A stretch of DNA of 22,874 bases from Parcubacteria group bacterium GW2011_GWD2_43_10 (lineage in GTDB: Bacteria; Patescibacteriota; Patescibacteriia; Veblenbacterales; UBA10138). Every line of letters begins with the position of its first letter. The stretch's first letter is position 1. Below, piece by piece: positions 6,741 to 13,823 of this stretch. The position numbers were made by a program, and so were the translations under genes. The notes beneath the pieces were generated by a model. That model was not told where the DNA came from. It saw only the letters and a list, made by a program, of their open reading frames with translations, and ran no database searches. The DNA lies in assembly GCA_000995845.1 (NCBI GenBank), contig LCEZ01000004.1, positions 1 to 22,874 on the forward strand, given 5' to 3'.

Positions 6741-7142
6741 CTACTCCTTAATCTCAATTTTAACTGTTTTAGGTTTGGCTCTTTCTTCTTTCGGAATTTC
6801 AATCTTTAAAACACCTTTGGCGTAGGTCGCCTTGGCTTTTTGGCCATCAACTGAAGCCGGCAAAGCGACTGAACGGTGAAAGGCGCCACTACGCACTTCT
6901 TTGCGGTAGTAATTCTTCTCATCCACTTCAGTCTTGTGCTCGGTTGCCCCTTCAATCGTTAAGATATCGTTTTCAATTGAGATATTAACTTTATTTGGAT
7001 CAATGCCAGCCAAGGGTGTCTCCACTACCACCGTATCTTTGGTTTGATACACATCCAAAGCTAGGACAAAACCAGAGCCGTCAAAAAACTTATCAAAATC
7101 ATCAAAGCTCGGCATCAGCGGTGCCCAACGAACAATTGGCAT
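6741..7142 (-). CDS. hsp20: Small heat-shock protein, Hsp20/alpha-crystallin family
   Basis: This 133-aa protein is an ATP-independent holdase that keeps unfolding proteins soluble for DnaK. The alpha-crystallin domain spans about residues 25-115. It shows the PLAGIDPNKVNISIENDILTIEG pattern, the YYRKEVRSGAFHRSVALP segment, and AKATYAKGVLKIEIPK, where GVLKIEIPK is the family's conserved G-x-L strand. The N-terminal arm is short. No clear I-x-I/V oligomerisation motif is seen other than the VKIEIKE end. It lies inside the chaperone operon between the 50-aa zinc-ribbon gene and dnaK, so HrcA probably controls it. The start is the only sensible ATG before WAPLMPSFDDF. Confidence 0.93.
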   Translation of the reverse strand: MPIVRWAPLMPSFDDFDKFFDGSGFVLALDVYQTKDTVVVETPLAGIDPNKVNISIENDILTIEGATEHKTEVDEKNYYRKEVRSGAFHRSVALPASVDGQKAKATYAKGVLKIEIPKEERAKPKTVKIEIKE

Positions 7143-7217
7143 AAAATTCTGCGTCTCCTTCCTTGTTTTAATATTAATAATTAATTACTGGGCTGTGTTC
7201 ACCCAGGGAACCACTTT

Positions 7218-7238
7218 CTCCGCCCTTAACGGACGGAG
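7218..7238. repeat. Diverged palindromic element upstream of hsp20
   Basis: CTCCGCCC (7218-7225) and GGACGGAG (7231-7238) are inverted arms with one mismatch around a 5-base loop. It resembles the TCCGCC/GGCGGA elements in and near dnaK and lies between the zinc-ribbon gene and hsp20. Confidence 0.5.
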
Positions 7239-7273
7239 CAAATGGCATCCTTGAGTGCCGATGTTGCCAGAAT

Positions 7274-7426
7274 TTATGATTCCGGCTCCTCAGCAACCTC
7301 GTTAGTATCTGTCTCACCCTCAGCGGCCTCGCCCACCTCATCTATGGGGATAAGGGGAACTTCACATGACGGGCAGCGACCCCGCGCCTCATCAGTGTAG
7401 CCGCACTCAGGACAGATGTAGTCCAT
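7274..7426 (-). CDS. 50-aa zinc-ribbon protein in the heat-shock operon
   Basis: This short gene was read directly from the minus strand. It starts at ATG 7426 and ends with TAA at 7274. The product begins MDYICPECGYTDEA and has two CxxC pairs (Cys5/Cys8 and Cys18/Cys21) that would hold one zinc ion. An acidic tail follows, rich in Glu and Asp with no hydrophobic core. It resembles the small zinc-ribbon or rubredoxin-like proteins common in reduced genomes, but I cannot assign a function. It lies between grpE (gap 64 bases) and hsp20 (gap 131 bases) on the same strand and is probably co-transcribed with them. Zinc ribbons of this kind often bind nucleic acid or protein partners. Confidence 0.8.
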   Translation of the reverse strand: MDYICPECGYTDEARGRCPSCEVPLIPIDEVGEAAEGETDTNEVAEEPES

Positions 7427-7490
7427 ATGTAAAAGTTAATAGTTAAGGATCTGATATTAAAAAATTAATGTTTATTTTTTATATTTTCTT

Positions 7491-7970
7491 TTATTTAGCC
7501 ACTTTTACCCGCGCCGGCTGCAGCACTCGGTCATGCAGATAAAACCCGGTTCGCACTTCCTCAAGTATAGTGCCAGAGGGGCCACCTTCCACCTGGTCAA
7601 CCGCTTCATGCAACTCGGGATTGAACTTTTCCCCGACTACATCCATTTCTTTTACACCGTGGTAAGCGAGCAATTCCAATAATCTGGTTTGAATATGCCG
7701 AATGCCTTCCACCCAAGACGAGCCAGCTTCTTCTTTCGGCACAGCGCGCAAAGCTTGTTTGAAATAATCCACCAGCGGCAACAGCTCCCTAATAAACTCT
7801 TCATTGGCATACCTGGTTAATTCAATCATCCTACCTTCCGTTTCACGTTTAAGATTGGCATAATCAGCTTTAGCCCGTTGCCAGCCAGCCAAGTATTCAG
7901 CCGCCTGATTTTTAACCGATTCTAATTCGTTAGCTGGTTTATTTTCAGTTGATGGTGAATTGTGTGACAT
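7491..7970 (-). CDS. grpE: Nucleotide exchange factor GrpE
   Basis: GrpE releases ADP from DnaK to restart its folding cycle. The 159-aa protein has the long N-terminal helix (about 14-50) with AEYLAGWQRAKADYANLKRE, then LLPLVDYFKQAL, and the C-terminal beta domain with VGEKFNPELHEAVDQVEG, GTILEEVRTGFYLHDRVLQPARVKVAK, all diagnostic. Length is slightly below the usual 170-200 aa because the disordered N-terminus is short. It overlaps the 3' end of hrcA by 26 bases, so the two are translationally linked. No Shine-Dalgarno is visible. Control should be through the CIRCE operator before hrcA. Confidence 0.96.
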   Translation of the reverse strand: MSHNSPSTENKPANELESVKNQAAEYLAGWQRAKADYANLKRETEGRMIELTRYANEEFIRELLPLVDYFKQALRAVPKEEAGSSWVEGIRHIQTRLLELLAYHGVKEMDVVGEKFNPELHEAVDQVEGGPSGTILEEVRTGFYLHDRVLQPARVKVAK

Positions 7971-8631
7971 AGTTTAGCCTGCCAATATTAGCCTCGTAAT
8001 CCATTCTGACCGGGCCTAATAAGCCGATAAATAAGGGATGCTTATAAAAAGTAAAACGCGTATAAATTATGGCGCAATCTTGCCCTAAGGGATTTTTATC
8101 ACCCAAGCGCACATCTACCCGGTGGCTGGCTATAGGCAAAAGCTGACGCAAACCATCATCTAAATGATCCACCACCTGGCCAATCTCCCGCACCATACTG
8201 ACATCAGCAAATTCAGGCTGTTGGAATAAATTAGCTAAGCCGGTGTAATACGTATGATCATCGGAAAAGGCTAATAAGGCCGCGCCTTGAGAAATCGCCG
8301 CTAGCACCCGAGCCAGTTCCTTGGCTCCGGTTTCAGCTTCTGATTGGCGACGTAAGATCTCGCGCAATGTTTTTTGCTCGGAGATTTTTGGCTCTTTAGC
8401 CTGCATTAAATTATCAAGGTAAAATTGAAAACCCTTAGTCGTCGGGATACGGCCGGCTGAAGTATGGGGCTGGTGAAGATAGCCCTCTTCTTCTAAGGCG
8501 GCCATATCATTCCTGATAGTAGCTGAACTCACTCCCAGCCTTGCTTCTAAGGCTTTGGAGCCGACTGGTTCAGCTTCTTTGACATAACTCCTGACCACTT
8601 CACCTAATAACTTATGGTGTCTTTCTAACAT
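7945..8631 (-). CDS. hrcA: Heat-inducible repressor HrcA, short form
   Basis: HrcA binds the CIRCE operator and represses chaperone genes when GroEL or another chaperone is free. The 228-aa protein has the N-terminal winged helix (about 1-75) with EAEPVGSKALEARLGVSSATIRNDMAALEEEGYLHQPHTSAGRIPTTKGFQFYLD, a near-textbook match. It ends with the C-terminal GLLGPVRMDYEANIGRLNYVT motif. Typical HrcA is about 340 aa, so the central regulatory and dimerisation part is reduced by about 100 residues. Both ends are conserved, which indicates a shortened but intact gene. It is the first gene of the operon, with a perfect CIRCE 20 bases upstream of its ATG, so it is autoregulated. Confidence 0.96.
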   Translation of the reverse strand: MLERHHKLLGEVVRSYVKEAEPVGSKALEARLGVSSATIRNDMAALEEEGYLHQPHTSAGRIPTTKGFQFYLDNLMQAKEPKISEQKTLREILRRQSEAETGAKELARVLAAISQGAALLAFSDDHTYYTGLANLFQQPEFADVSMVREIGQVVDHLDDGLRQLLPIASHRVDVRLGDKNPLGQDCAIIYTRFTFYKHPLFIGLLGPVRMDYEANIGRLNYVTQFTIN

Positions 8632-8650
8632 ATAATAAAACTTGCCCAGA

Positions 8651-8677
8651 TTAGCACTCTCAATGCCCGAGTGCTAA
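8651..8677. promoter_or_regulatory. CIRCE operator
   Basis: TTAGCACTC (8651-8659), nine bases, then GAGTGCTAA (8669-8677): a perfect match to the CIRCE inverted repeat bound by HrcA. It overlaps the expected transcription start (about 8675 on the minus strand) of the hrcA promoter. It is the only CIRCE in the window, so the chaperone genes downstream depend on it. Confidence 0.98.
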
Positions 8678-8681
8678 TTAC

Positions 8682-8709
8682 ATTATATCTAAGCAAAAAG
8701 GCCTGTCAA
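8682..8709 (-). promoter_or_regulatory. hrcA operon promoter, full consensus
   Basis: On the minus strand TTGACA (8704-8709), a 16-bp spacer and TATAAT (8682-8687) match both hexamers perfectly. This is the housekeeping sigma-70 type, strong and kept down by HrcA at the adjacent CIRCE. The -35 hexamer lies exactly in the loop of the terminator hairpin of the preceding operon. Confidence 0.93.
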
Positions 8710-8717
8710 GGCCTTTA
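8695..8717 (-). terminator. Terminator of the ABC export operon
   Basis: On the minus strand AAAGGCC and GGCCTTT (plus-strand 8710-8716 and 8697-8703) form a 7-bp stem with a 6-base loop, followed by Ts (five in a row including the stem end). It lies 25 bases after the stop of the second permease gene. Confidence 0.8.
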
Positions 8718-8741
8718 AAACAAGCAAAATATTGCACTTCC

Positions 8742-9998
8742 CTACTCGTGTCTTAGGGCTTCTATAGGGTCGAGTTCAGCGGCCCGCCTGGCGGGGTAAA
8801 GACCAAAAATTAAACCACAAGCAACGGAAAACCCCACCGCCAAAACTACAGAGTAAGCTGGAATGACAAATTTCCAGGCAAAGCCAAGAATATCAGCGAT
8901 AAAAGATATAAGGTAAGAAACACTAACTCCAATAATTATACCGATTATACCGCCAAATAAGGTTACCATCACGGCCTCACTTAAAAACTGACGCAAGACT
9001 TGTTTTCTGGTGGCACCCACGGCTTTGCGCAAGCCGATTTCAAAAGTCCGCTCCAGCACCGAGACGAACATAATGTTCATGATGCCAACACCCCCGACCA
9101 CCAAAGAAATGGCCGCCAGCGCCACTAATAAAATAGTGAAACCGCCGATAATGGTATCCAGGGTGGAAGCCACGTCATCCATGGTTTGCACGATAAAATC
9201 ATCCTTGTCAGGATTGGCCCGGTCAATATTGTGCCGGTCCCGCAATAGTTCTTCAATATCAGCGGCCGTGGTTTTAACTTTAGATTTATCAATATAACTA
9301 CTGGTAATAGCGGAAACATGATTGATTCCTAAAACTTGCTTTTGCAAGGTCTGAACCGGCATGAAAACTATATCATCATAGTTAAAAAATAGTATCGCGC
9401 CTCTGGGGCTGAAAGTGCCGATAATCGTAAAATTGCGATTTTTTATTTTTATAGTCTGCCCCACCGGGTTCTGGTCGCCATACAAATCTTGGGCCACATT
9501 ACTGCCTAAAACCGCCACTCGCGCCAAACTGGCATCCTCTTCCTCGGTAAAAAAACGTCCCCGGTCAATCTTACCGGTATCTATATCTAAAAAAGTTCCG
9601 GAGACGCCATAAATCATCACTGTCTTTTTATCGTATTCCGAAGTGGCGACTGCTTGGCCGATTTGAGCAGCATAGGTAGTCTTGATATTAGGCAAGCGCC
9701 GCACGGCTTCCATGTCATCAACCGTTAAAGTAGTTACCACCGTGCCCAAAGCCATAGCTTCTTGACTCTGGCCGCTGTTGATGCTGCCAGTATTTGGTAC
9801 TCTGGTTTCTGTTTGAATTAAATTACTGCCGAACTGTTCAAATGAACCGATCAAAAAACCCTTTACCCCTTGGGCGGAAGAAATGACAATAATTACCGAG
9901 GCAATGGAAATTACAATACCCAAACCAGTCAACAAGGTACGAAGTAAATTGCGTCGGAAACTAGTAAAAGCCAGGGAGATGTATTGCTTGCTATTCAT
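8742..9998 (-). CDS. MacB/FtsX-type ABC transporter permease, second copy
   Basis: This 418-aa protein is one of two paralogous permeases of a MacAB-like exporter. It has an N-terminal helix (about 20-45, with TGLGIVISIASVIIVIS), a large extracytoplasmic MacB-type domain (about 46-280, with GRFFTEEEDASLARVAVLG and NPVGQTIKIKNRNFTIIGTFSPRGA), and three C-terminal helices in the FtsX domain (LERTFEIGLRKAVGATRKQVLRQFL, ending YPARRAAELDPIEALRHE). The four helices and cytoplasmic LRKAVGA motif are standard for the family, where they pass ATPase motion to the outside domain. It overlaps the preceding permease gene by 8 bases and ends the operon. Substrate unknown. Confidence 0.93.
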   Translation of the reverse strand: MNSKQYISLAFTSFRRNLLRTLLTGLGIVISIASVIIVISSAQGVKGFLIGSFEQFGSNLIQTETRVPNTGSINSGQSQEAMALGTVVTTLTVDDMEAVRRLPNIKTTYAAQIGQAVATSEYDKKTVMIYGVSGTFLDIDTGKIDRGRFFTEEEDASLARVAVLGSNVAQDLYGDQNPVGQTIKIKNRNFTIIGTFSPRGAILFFNYDDIVFMPVQTLQKQVLGINHVSAITSSYIDKSKVKTTAADIEELLRDRHNIDRANPDKDDFIVQTMDDVASTLDTIIGGFTILLVALAAISLVVGGVGIMNIMFVSVLERTFEIGLRKAVGATRKQVLRQFLSEAVMVTLFGGIIGIIIGVSVSYLISFIADILGFAWKFVIPAYSVVLAVGFSVACGLIFGLYPARRAAELDPIEALRHE

Positions 9999-11235
9999 AT
10001 CTTAAGGCCACTATCGGATCAAGTTTAGCCGCCCGCCGGGCCGGATAAAAACCAAAAGCCAGGCCAATAACCAAACCAACACTAACTGCCATTAAGACTG
10101 ATGGCAGAGAAATTATAAAAACCCAGTCATAACCCAAGGCTTTAGCCACAATCGTAACTAAAAATGAAATTACCGCCCCGCCAGCAATACCAATAACCGC
10201 GCCAATTCCTGTTATAACTAAAGTTTCAATTAAGAATTGGGTCATAATGTTACTGCGGGTAGCGCCCACGGCTTTACGCAAACCAATTTCACGATAGCGT
10301 TCAGTCACTGCTACCAACATGATATTCATTATGCCAATGCCGCCAACCAGCAAGCTGATGGCGGCGATGGCGGCTAAGAAAAAACGAAAAGCGTCGGTTA
10401 TGGTTTTTAACAGTTCAACCGCATCAGCTTGATTGCGCACAGAAAAATCATCTTCTTCGGCACTATCAAGATTATGCTGGTCGCGCAATACTTCTTTCAT
10501 GCCTTGAATTGCTTCCTCAATATTGGCAGCTTCATCTACCCGAGCACGGATTAATGACAAATGGCGCCAACCCAACAATATTTTCTGGGCAGTATTTAGG
10601 GGGATGAATACTTGCTTATCCTGATTGGTAAAGGCCACTGCCCCGCGCGGTTCTAATTCGCCAATAACCCGAAAAGATTCGCGTTTAATTTTAAAGGTTT
10701 TACCCACCGGATTTTCCCCATTGAACAGTTCATGACGCATCTCACTGCCAACTACAGCGACGCGCGCTAAGCCAGAATCCTCCTCCTCAGTAAAAAACCT
10801 GCCTGAGGCTAAAGTTGTATTTTCAACATTAGGATAACTACCCGCTACCCCCATAAAACTGCCACCTTCCAGCTCCTGATTCTCATACACCATTTTGCCC
10901 TGACCCGAAGCATAACCGGAAGCCGCTACCAAATGCTCTGTACGGCTGTCAGCCAACAAGGCCGTAACATCATCGTTGATCAAGGTTTTAACTTGGATAC
11001 CAAAAACACTAGCCGGCGGACCTTTGGCATCCGATGCGCCCGGCAGAACTCCAACCAAGTTGCTGCCCAAGCTGTTAATTTGCGAAACAATCATGGCCTG
11101 CGCCCCCGCCCCTAAGGAAATTATCAAGACCACGGCGCCAATACCAATTATTAATCCCAGCATAGTTAAAAAAGACCTTAGGGTATTAGCCCGCAGGTTT
11201 CTAACCGAGAGTTTCAAAATATTCTTTATTTCCAT
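9991..11235 (-). CDS. MacB/FtsX-type ABC transporter permease, first copy
   Basis: This 414-aa protein has the same plan as its downstream neighbour. An N-terminal membrane helix (LTMLGLIIGIGAVVLIISLGAGA, about 23-45) is followed by an outside domain with GRFFTEEEDSGLARVAVVGSEMRHELFNGENPVGKTFKIKRESFRVIGELEPRGAVAF. A C-terminal FtsX block (YREIGLRKAVGATRSNIMTQFLIETLVI) and the terminal YPARRAAKLDPIVALRYE follow. The two permeases probably form a heterodimer with the ATPase. No ATPase domain is fused, unlike E. coli MacB, so this is the split arrangement common in Gram-positives. The gap to the ATPase gene is 21 bases. Its substrate cannot be told from the sequence. Confidence 0.93.
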   Translation of the reverse strand: MEIKNILKLSVRNLRANTLRSFLTMLGLIIGIGAVVLIISLGAGAQAMIVSQINSLGSNLVGVLPGASDAKGPPASVFGIQVKTLINDDVTALLADSRTEHLVAASGYASGQGKMVYENQELEGGSFMGVAGSYPNVENTTLASGRFFTEEEDSGLARVAVVGSEMRHELFNGENPVGKTFKIKRESFRVIGELEPRGAVAFTNQDKQVFIPLNTAQKILLGWRHLSLIRARVDEAANIEEAIQGMKEVLRDQHNLDSAEEDDFSVRNQADAVELLKTITDAFRFFLAAIAAISLLVGGIGIMNIMLVAVTERYREIGLRKAVGATRSNIMTQFLIETLVITGIGAVIGIAGGAVISFLVTIVAKALGYDWVFIISLPSVLMAVSVGLVIGLAFGFYPARRAAKLDPIVALRYE

Positions 11236-11256
11236 ACTCGGCTCGTTATTATTTTT

Positions 11257-11982
11257 CTACTTAAGTTCACTGGCTAACGCTCGCTGTCGTTCAGCCTCAT
11301 CTACCCGCTCATCTGCCACCAACAAACCGTCTTTTAATCGCAAAATTCTTTTAGCGTAAGCCGCGGTGGTGGTTTCGTGAGTAACTAGAATCACAGTCTT
11401 ACCCTCGGCATTTAATTTATCTAAAATTTTCATAATCTGGGCGCCGGATTTTGAATCTAGGTTGCCAGTTGGTTCATCAGCAAAAATTACTGACGGGTCA
11501 TTGACCAGTGCTCGGGCAATAGCGACGCGCTGTTTTTCCCCGCCCGATAACTGATTGGAAAGATAATCCATTCGGTGCTCTAACCCAACTGCGGCAATGG
11601 CGGCTTTGGCCTTGAGGGTTCGCTCGGCATCTGACTTATTCACATAAAGCATGGGCAGCCTGACATTATCCAGCACACTGGTTTTGGGTAATAAATTGAA
11701 TTGCTGAAACACAAAACCTACTTTTTGCGATCGCATCGCCGCCAGCTCATCATCCGTCAGCCCGGAAACATCCTTACCATCAAATTGATATATACCTTCA
11801 GTTAAATGATCTAGAAAACCTAAAATATGCATCAAGGTACTTTTACCTGAGCCTGATGGACCCATAATTGAAACAAATTCGCCCGCGGCAATACTGAAAC
11901 TCAGCCCGTGTAATACCGGCGTAATTACATCATCATTGGCGTATTGTTTTTTTAAGTCTTGAACTTTAAAAAGTATGGCCAT
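11257..11982 (-). CDS. ABC transporter ATP-binding protein, MacB/LolD type
   Basis: This 241-aa ATPase powers the exporter formed with the two permeases. It has a Walker A GPSGSGKS (41-48), Q-loop FVFQQFNLLP, signature LSGGEKQR (145-152), Walker B VIFADEP with the following D-loop TGNLD (to about 176), and the H-loop ILVTHETT. FNLLPKTSVLDNVRLPM is typical of the MacB/LolD subfamily. The ATG at 11982 comes one base after the adaptor's TAA stop, so translation is probably coupled. It reads well to the end. Length is normal for the family (about 220-240 aa). Confidence 0.96.
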   Translation of the reverse strand: MAILFKVQDLKKQYANDDVITPVLHGLSFSIAAGEFVSIMGPSGSGKSTLMHILGFLDHLTEGIYQFDGKDVSGLTDDELAAMRSQKVGFVFQQFNLLPKTSVLDNVRLPMLYVNKSDAERTLKAKAAIAAVGLEHRMDYLSNQLSGGEKQRVAIARALVNDPSVIFADEPTGNLDSKSGAQIMKILDKLNAEGKTVILVTHETTTAAYAKRILRLKDGLLVADERVDEAERQRALASELK

Positions 11983-11983
11983 T

Positions 11984-13519
11984 TTACTTACCGTTTTGTT
12001 TGAAAGTTATAACTATATCCCCATCTTCTAAACCTGAGACTAATTCAACCAAGCCATCATCACCTCGTAAACCAACCTGAACTGATTTTGTTACAACCTC
12101 AACGCCTTGCAAGAGCTCAACATAAGCCTCTCTCTTCTCATTGTACTTAACTGCCCGCAACGGGATGACTAAAACATCTTTAAGTTCAGCGGTAGTAACA
12201 TCCACATTGGCGGTCATGCCAGGCTTTATTCTTTCATCATTGGCATCAAACAAAACCGTCACCTCGTAATAAACCACATCTTGTATCACGGTGGAAGCTG
12301 GATCAATAAATGATATGTGTCCGGAAAAATGATCAGCGCTGCCAAAGGCATCTAAGGTAATATCAGCTAACTGGCCGGTCTTTAGTTTGGCAATATCTGA
12401 TTCCGGTACCTGAACTTTTATCTCGTTATTACCCGCGGCCAGCAATACCAACACCGGCTGGGCTATGGAGGTAGTTTCACCAACCTGATTATTTACCTTA
12501 GTAATGGTGCCAGCTACAGGTGCAATAATTGTTTTATCGCTTAAATCAGTTTGGGCGCGGATTAAAGCTGCTTGAGCCGATTCCACCGCCGCTTCCGCCG
12601 CCAAAATATCATAAGACCGCGCTGGGGATTTTATCTGGTCTAATTTTAATTTAGCTTCAGCTAAAGCCCGCTCGGCCGCCTCAACTTGCTGTGTTTGAGT
12701 TTTAAGGGCTGATTCATAAGCCGCCGCATAGGTTGAATAGCTAGAACTATTTGGGTTAGGAATCACAATTGTCCAACTGTCGCCAGCAAACAAACTGCCG
12801 GTTGAAGAAAATTGGATATTCAAACCTCTGGCGCCAAGGGCAACTGAGGTTACTCGGCTGCCGGTTTTATTAACTGCTGTTTCTAAACCAAAATAAGAAA
12901 AGGTTGGACTGGCGGTATCGTCAACCCTAATAGTATAACTGCCCTGCTCGGTACCCTGATATGTTCCGGTAACAGTAATGGTAGCAGTTGATAGATTGCC
13001 CGCATTAGCTATAGCTGTAGCAGGCAAACCAAGCCAGGTGGCTAAAGCATTAGCCACTGCTTGTGTTTGGCTAGATTTAGTATTAGCTAGTGTTGTTTCC
13101 GCTGTCGTAACCGCCGCCTCATAAATAGCCACGTCTTCAATCTTAGCCCCAGCTTGCAACTTATCTAAAGCCGCCTGAGCACTCTTTAAATTAGCTTCAG
13201 CTGTTAAAATAGCACTGGCTGAATCTCTAGTATCCAAACTAGCTAAGCGTTGACCGACTGAAACCTTATCACCCACACTAACCCTGACCTCAATTAAGCG
13301 GCCAGTTGTCTCAAAATTCAAACTAACTTCTTCCGCGGCCTTAACCGTACCGGTGGCTGAAACTGTTTGCACCAGGGTTTGGCGCGTAACTGACTCAGTT
13401 GAATATTGTGGCTGGGCGTTCTTATTTCTCTGATAAAAAATTCCACCGACCGCCAAGCCGATAATCACTAAAATTATCCAAAAAAGCTTACGCTTTAAAA
13501 ACGATAAATGTTGCCACAT
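11984..13519 (-). CDS. HlyD/MacA-type adaptor with an inserted beta-rich domain
   Basis: This membrane-anchored adaptor (511 aa from the chosen start) links the MacB-type transporter to the outside. It has one N-terminal helix (about 13-29), a lipoyl half (GRLIEVRVSVGDKVSVGQRLASL, about 73-95), a long helical hairpin (about 101-150 and 263-330), the second lipoyl half (IIAPVAGTITKVNNQVGE), then beta-barrel and membrane-proximal domains. The hairpin tip is replaced by a beta-rich domain (about 155-262) with Thr/Ser-rich strands such as ATITVTGTYQGTE and LNIQFSSTGSLF. In Gram-negative MacA this tip docks TolC. I choose the ATG at 13519 because it begins a standard signal-anchor and lies downstream of a promoter. 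An ATG at 13576 would be upstream of the transcription start. The adaptor is the first gene of the operon. Confidence 0.9.
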   Translation of the reverse strand: MWQHLSFLKRKLFWIILVIIGLAVGGIFYQRNKNAQPQYSTESVTRQTLVQTVSATGTVKAAEEVSLNFETTGRLIEVRVSVGDKVSVGQRLASLDTRDSASAILTAEANLKSAQAALDKLQAGAKIEDVAIYEAAVTTAETTLANTKSSQTQAVANALATWLGLPATAIANAGNLSTATITVTGTYQGTEQGSYTIRVDDTASPTFSYFGLETAVNKTGSRVTSVALGARGLNIQFSSTGSLFAGDSWTIVIPNPNSSSYSTYAAAYESALKTQTQQVEAAERALAEAKLKLDQIKSPARSYDILAAEAAVESAQAALIRAQTDLSDKTIIAPVAGTITKVNNQVGETTSIAQPVLVLLAAGNNEIKVQVPESDIAKLKTGQLADITLDAFGSADHFSGHISFIDPASTVIQDVVYYEVTVLFDANDERIKPGMTANVDVTTAELKDVLVIPLRAVKYNEKREAYVELLQGVEVVTKSVQVGLRGDDGLVELVSGLEDGDIVITFKQNGK

Positions 13520-13547
13520 ATTAAATAGATGAAAAATCAACTCTGCT

Positions 13548-13576
13548 ATGATATCACATTTAACCCAAAAAATCAA
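13548..13576 (-). promoter_or_regulatory. Promoter of the MacAB-type export operon
   Basis: On the minus strand TTGATT (13571-13576), 17 bases, and TATCAT (13548-13553, 5/6) with an upstream TG forming an extended -10. Transcription would begin about 13541, giving a leader of about 22 bases before the ATG at 13519. It lies back to back with the plus-strand cysteine-rich gene. Confidence 0.6.
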
Positions 13577-13612
13577 GAGCTGATAAATCCAACCTTATAA
13601 TACTAGGGTTAT

Positions 13613-13640
13613 TTGACCTTTATAATTTATTAATTATCAT
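13613..13640 (+). promoter_or_regulatory. Likely promoter of the 54-aa cysteine-rich gene
   Basis: TTGACC (13613-13618), 16 bases, TATCAT (13635-13640, 5/6). Initiation would fall at about the ATG (13648), so the transcript may be leaderless. An alternative TATAAT at 13621-13626 has a weak -35 and would give about a 15-base leader. Confidence 0.45.
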
Positions 13641-13647
13641 TAAAGCC

Positions 13648-13812
13648 ATGGAGCACTGTTCAAAATGTGCTGGCAGCACCGACGGATTCAAATGTAAGCA
13701 ATGCGGCTCAGATATGCATCAAAAAGATCCATATCATGCTTGCGGCCGAGAAATGGTGCAGTTAAAATGCGCCGGTTGTGGCAAGGCTGAGGATAATTGC
13801 TTGTGTCTTTAG
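13648..13812 (+). CDS. 54-aa cysteine-rich protein, probable zinc binder
   Basis: This gene was read directly: ATG at 13648, TAG at 13810-13812. The 54-aa product starts MEHCSKCAGSTDGFKC and has nine cysteines (Cys4, 7, 16, 19, 32, 41, 44, 51, 53) plus three histidines. The CxxC pairs at 4/7, 16/19 and 41/44 and the ending CGKAEDNCLCL suggest two zinc sites. A very similar tail is familiar to me from small proteins of Patescibacteria, but I cannot name a family. It is divergent from the export operon and its 3' end faces the gene ending at 13824, 11 bases away. It has no signal peptide or membrane segment. No Shine-Dalgarno precedes it. Function unknown. Confidence 0.72.
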   Translation: MEHCSKCAGSTDGFKCKQCGSDMHQKDPYHACGREMVQLKCAGCGKAEDNCLCL

Positions 13813-13823
13813 TTTGAACTAAT

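Noticed and set aside
10976..11359. Plus-strand frame opposite the first permease and ATPase genes
   Set aside because: Shadow of two clear minus-strand genes.
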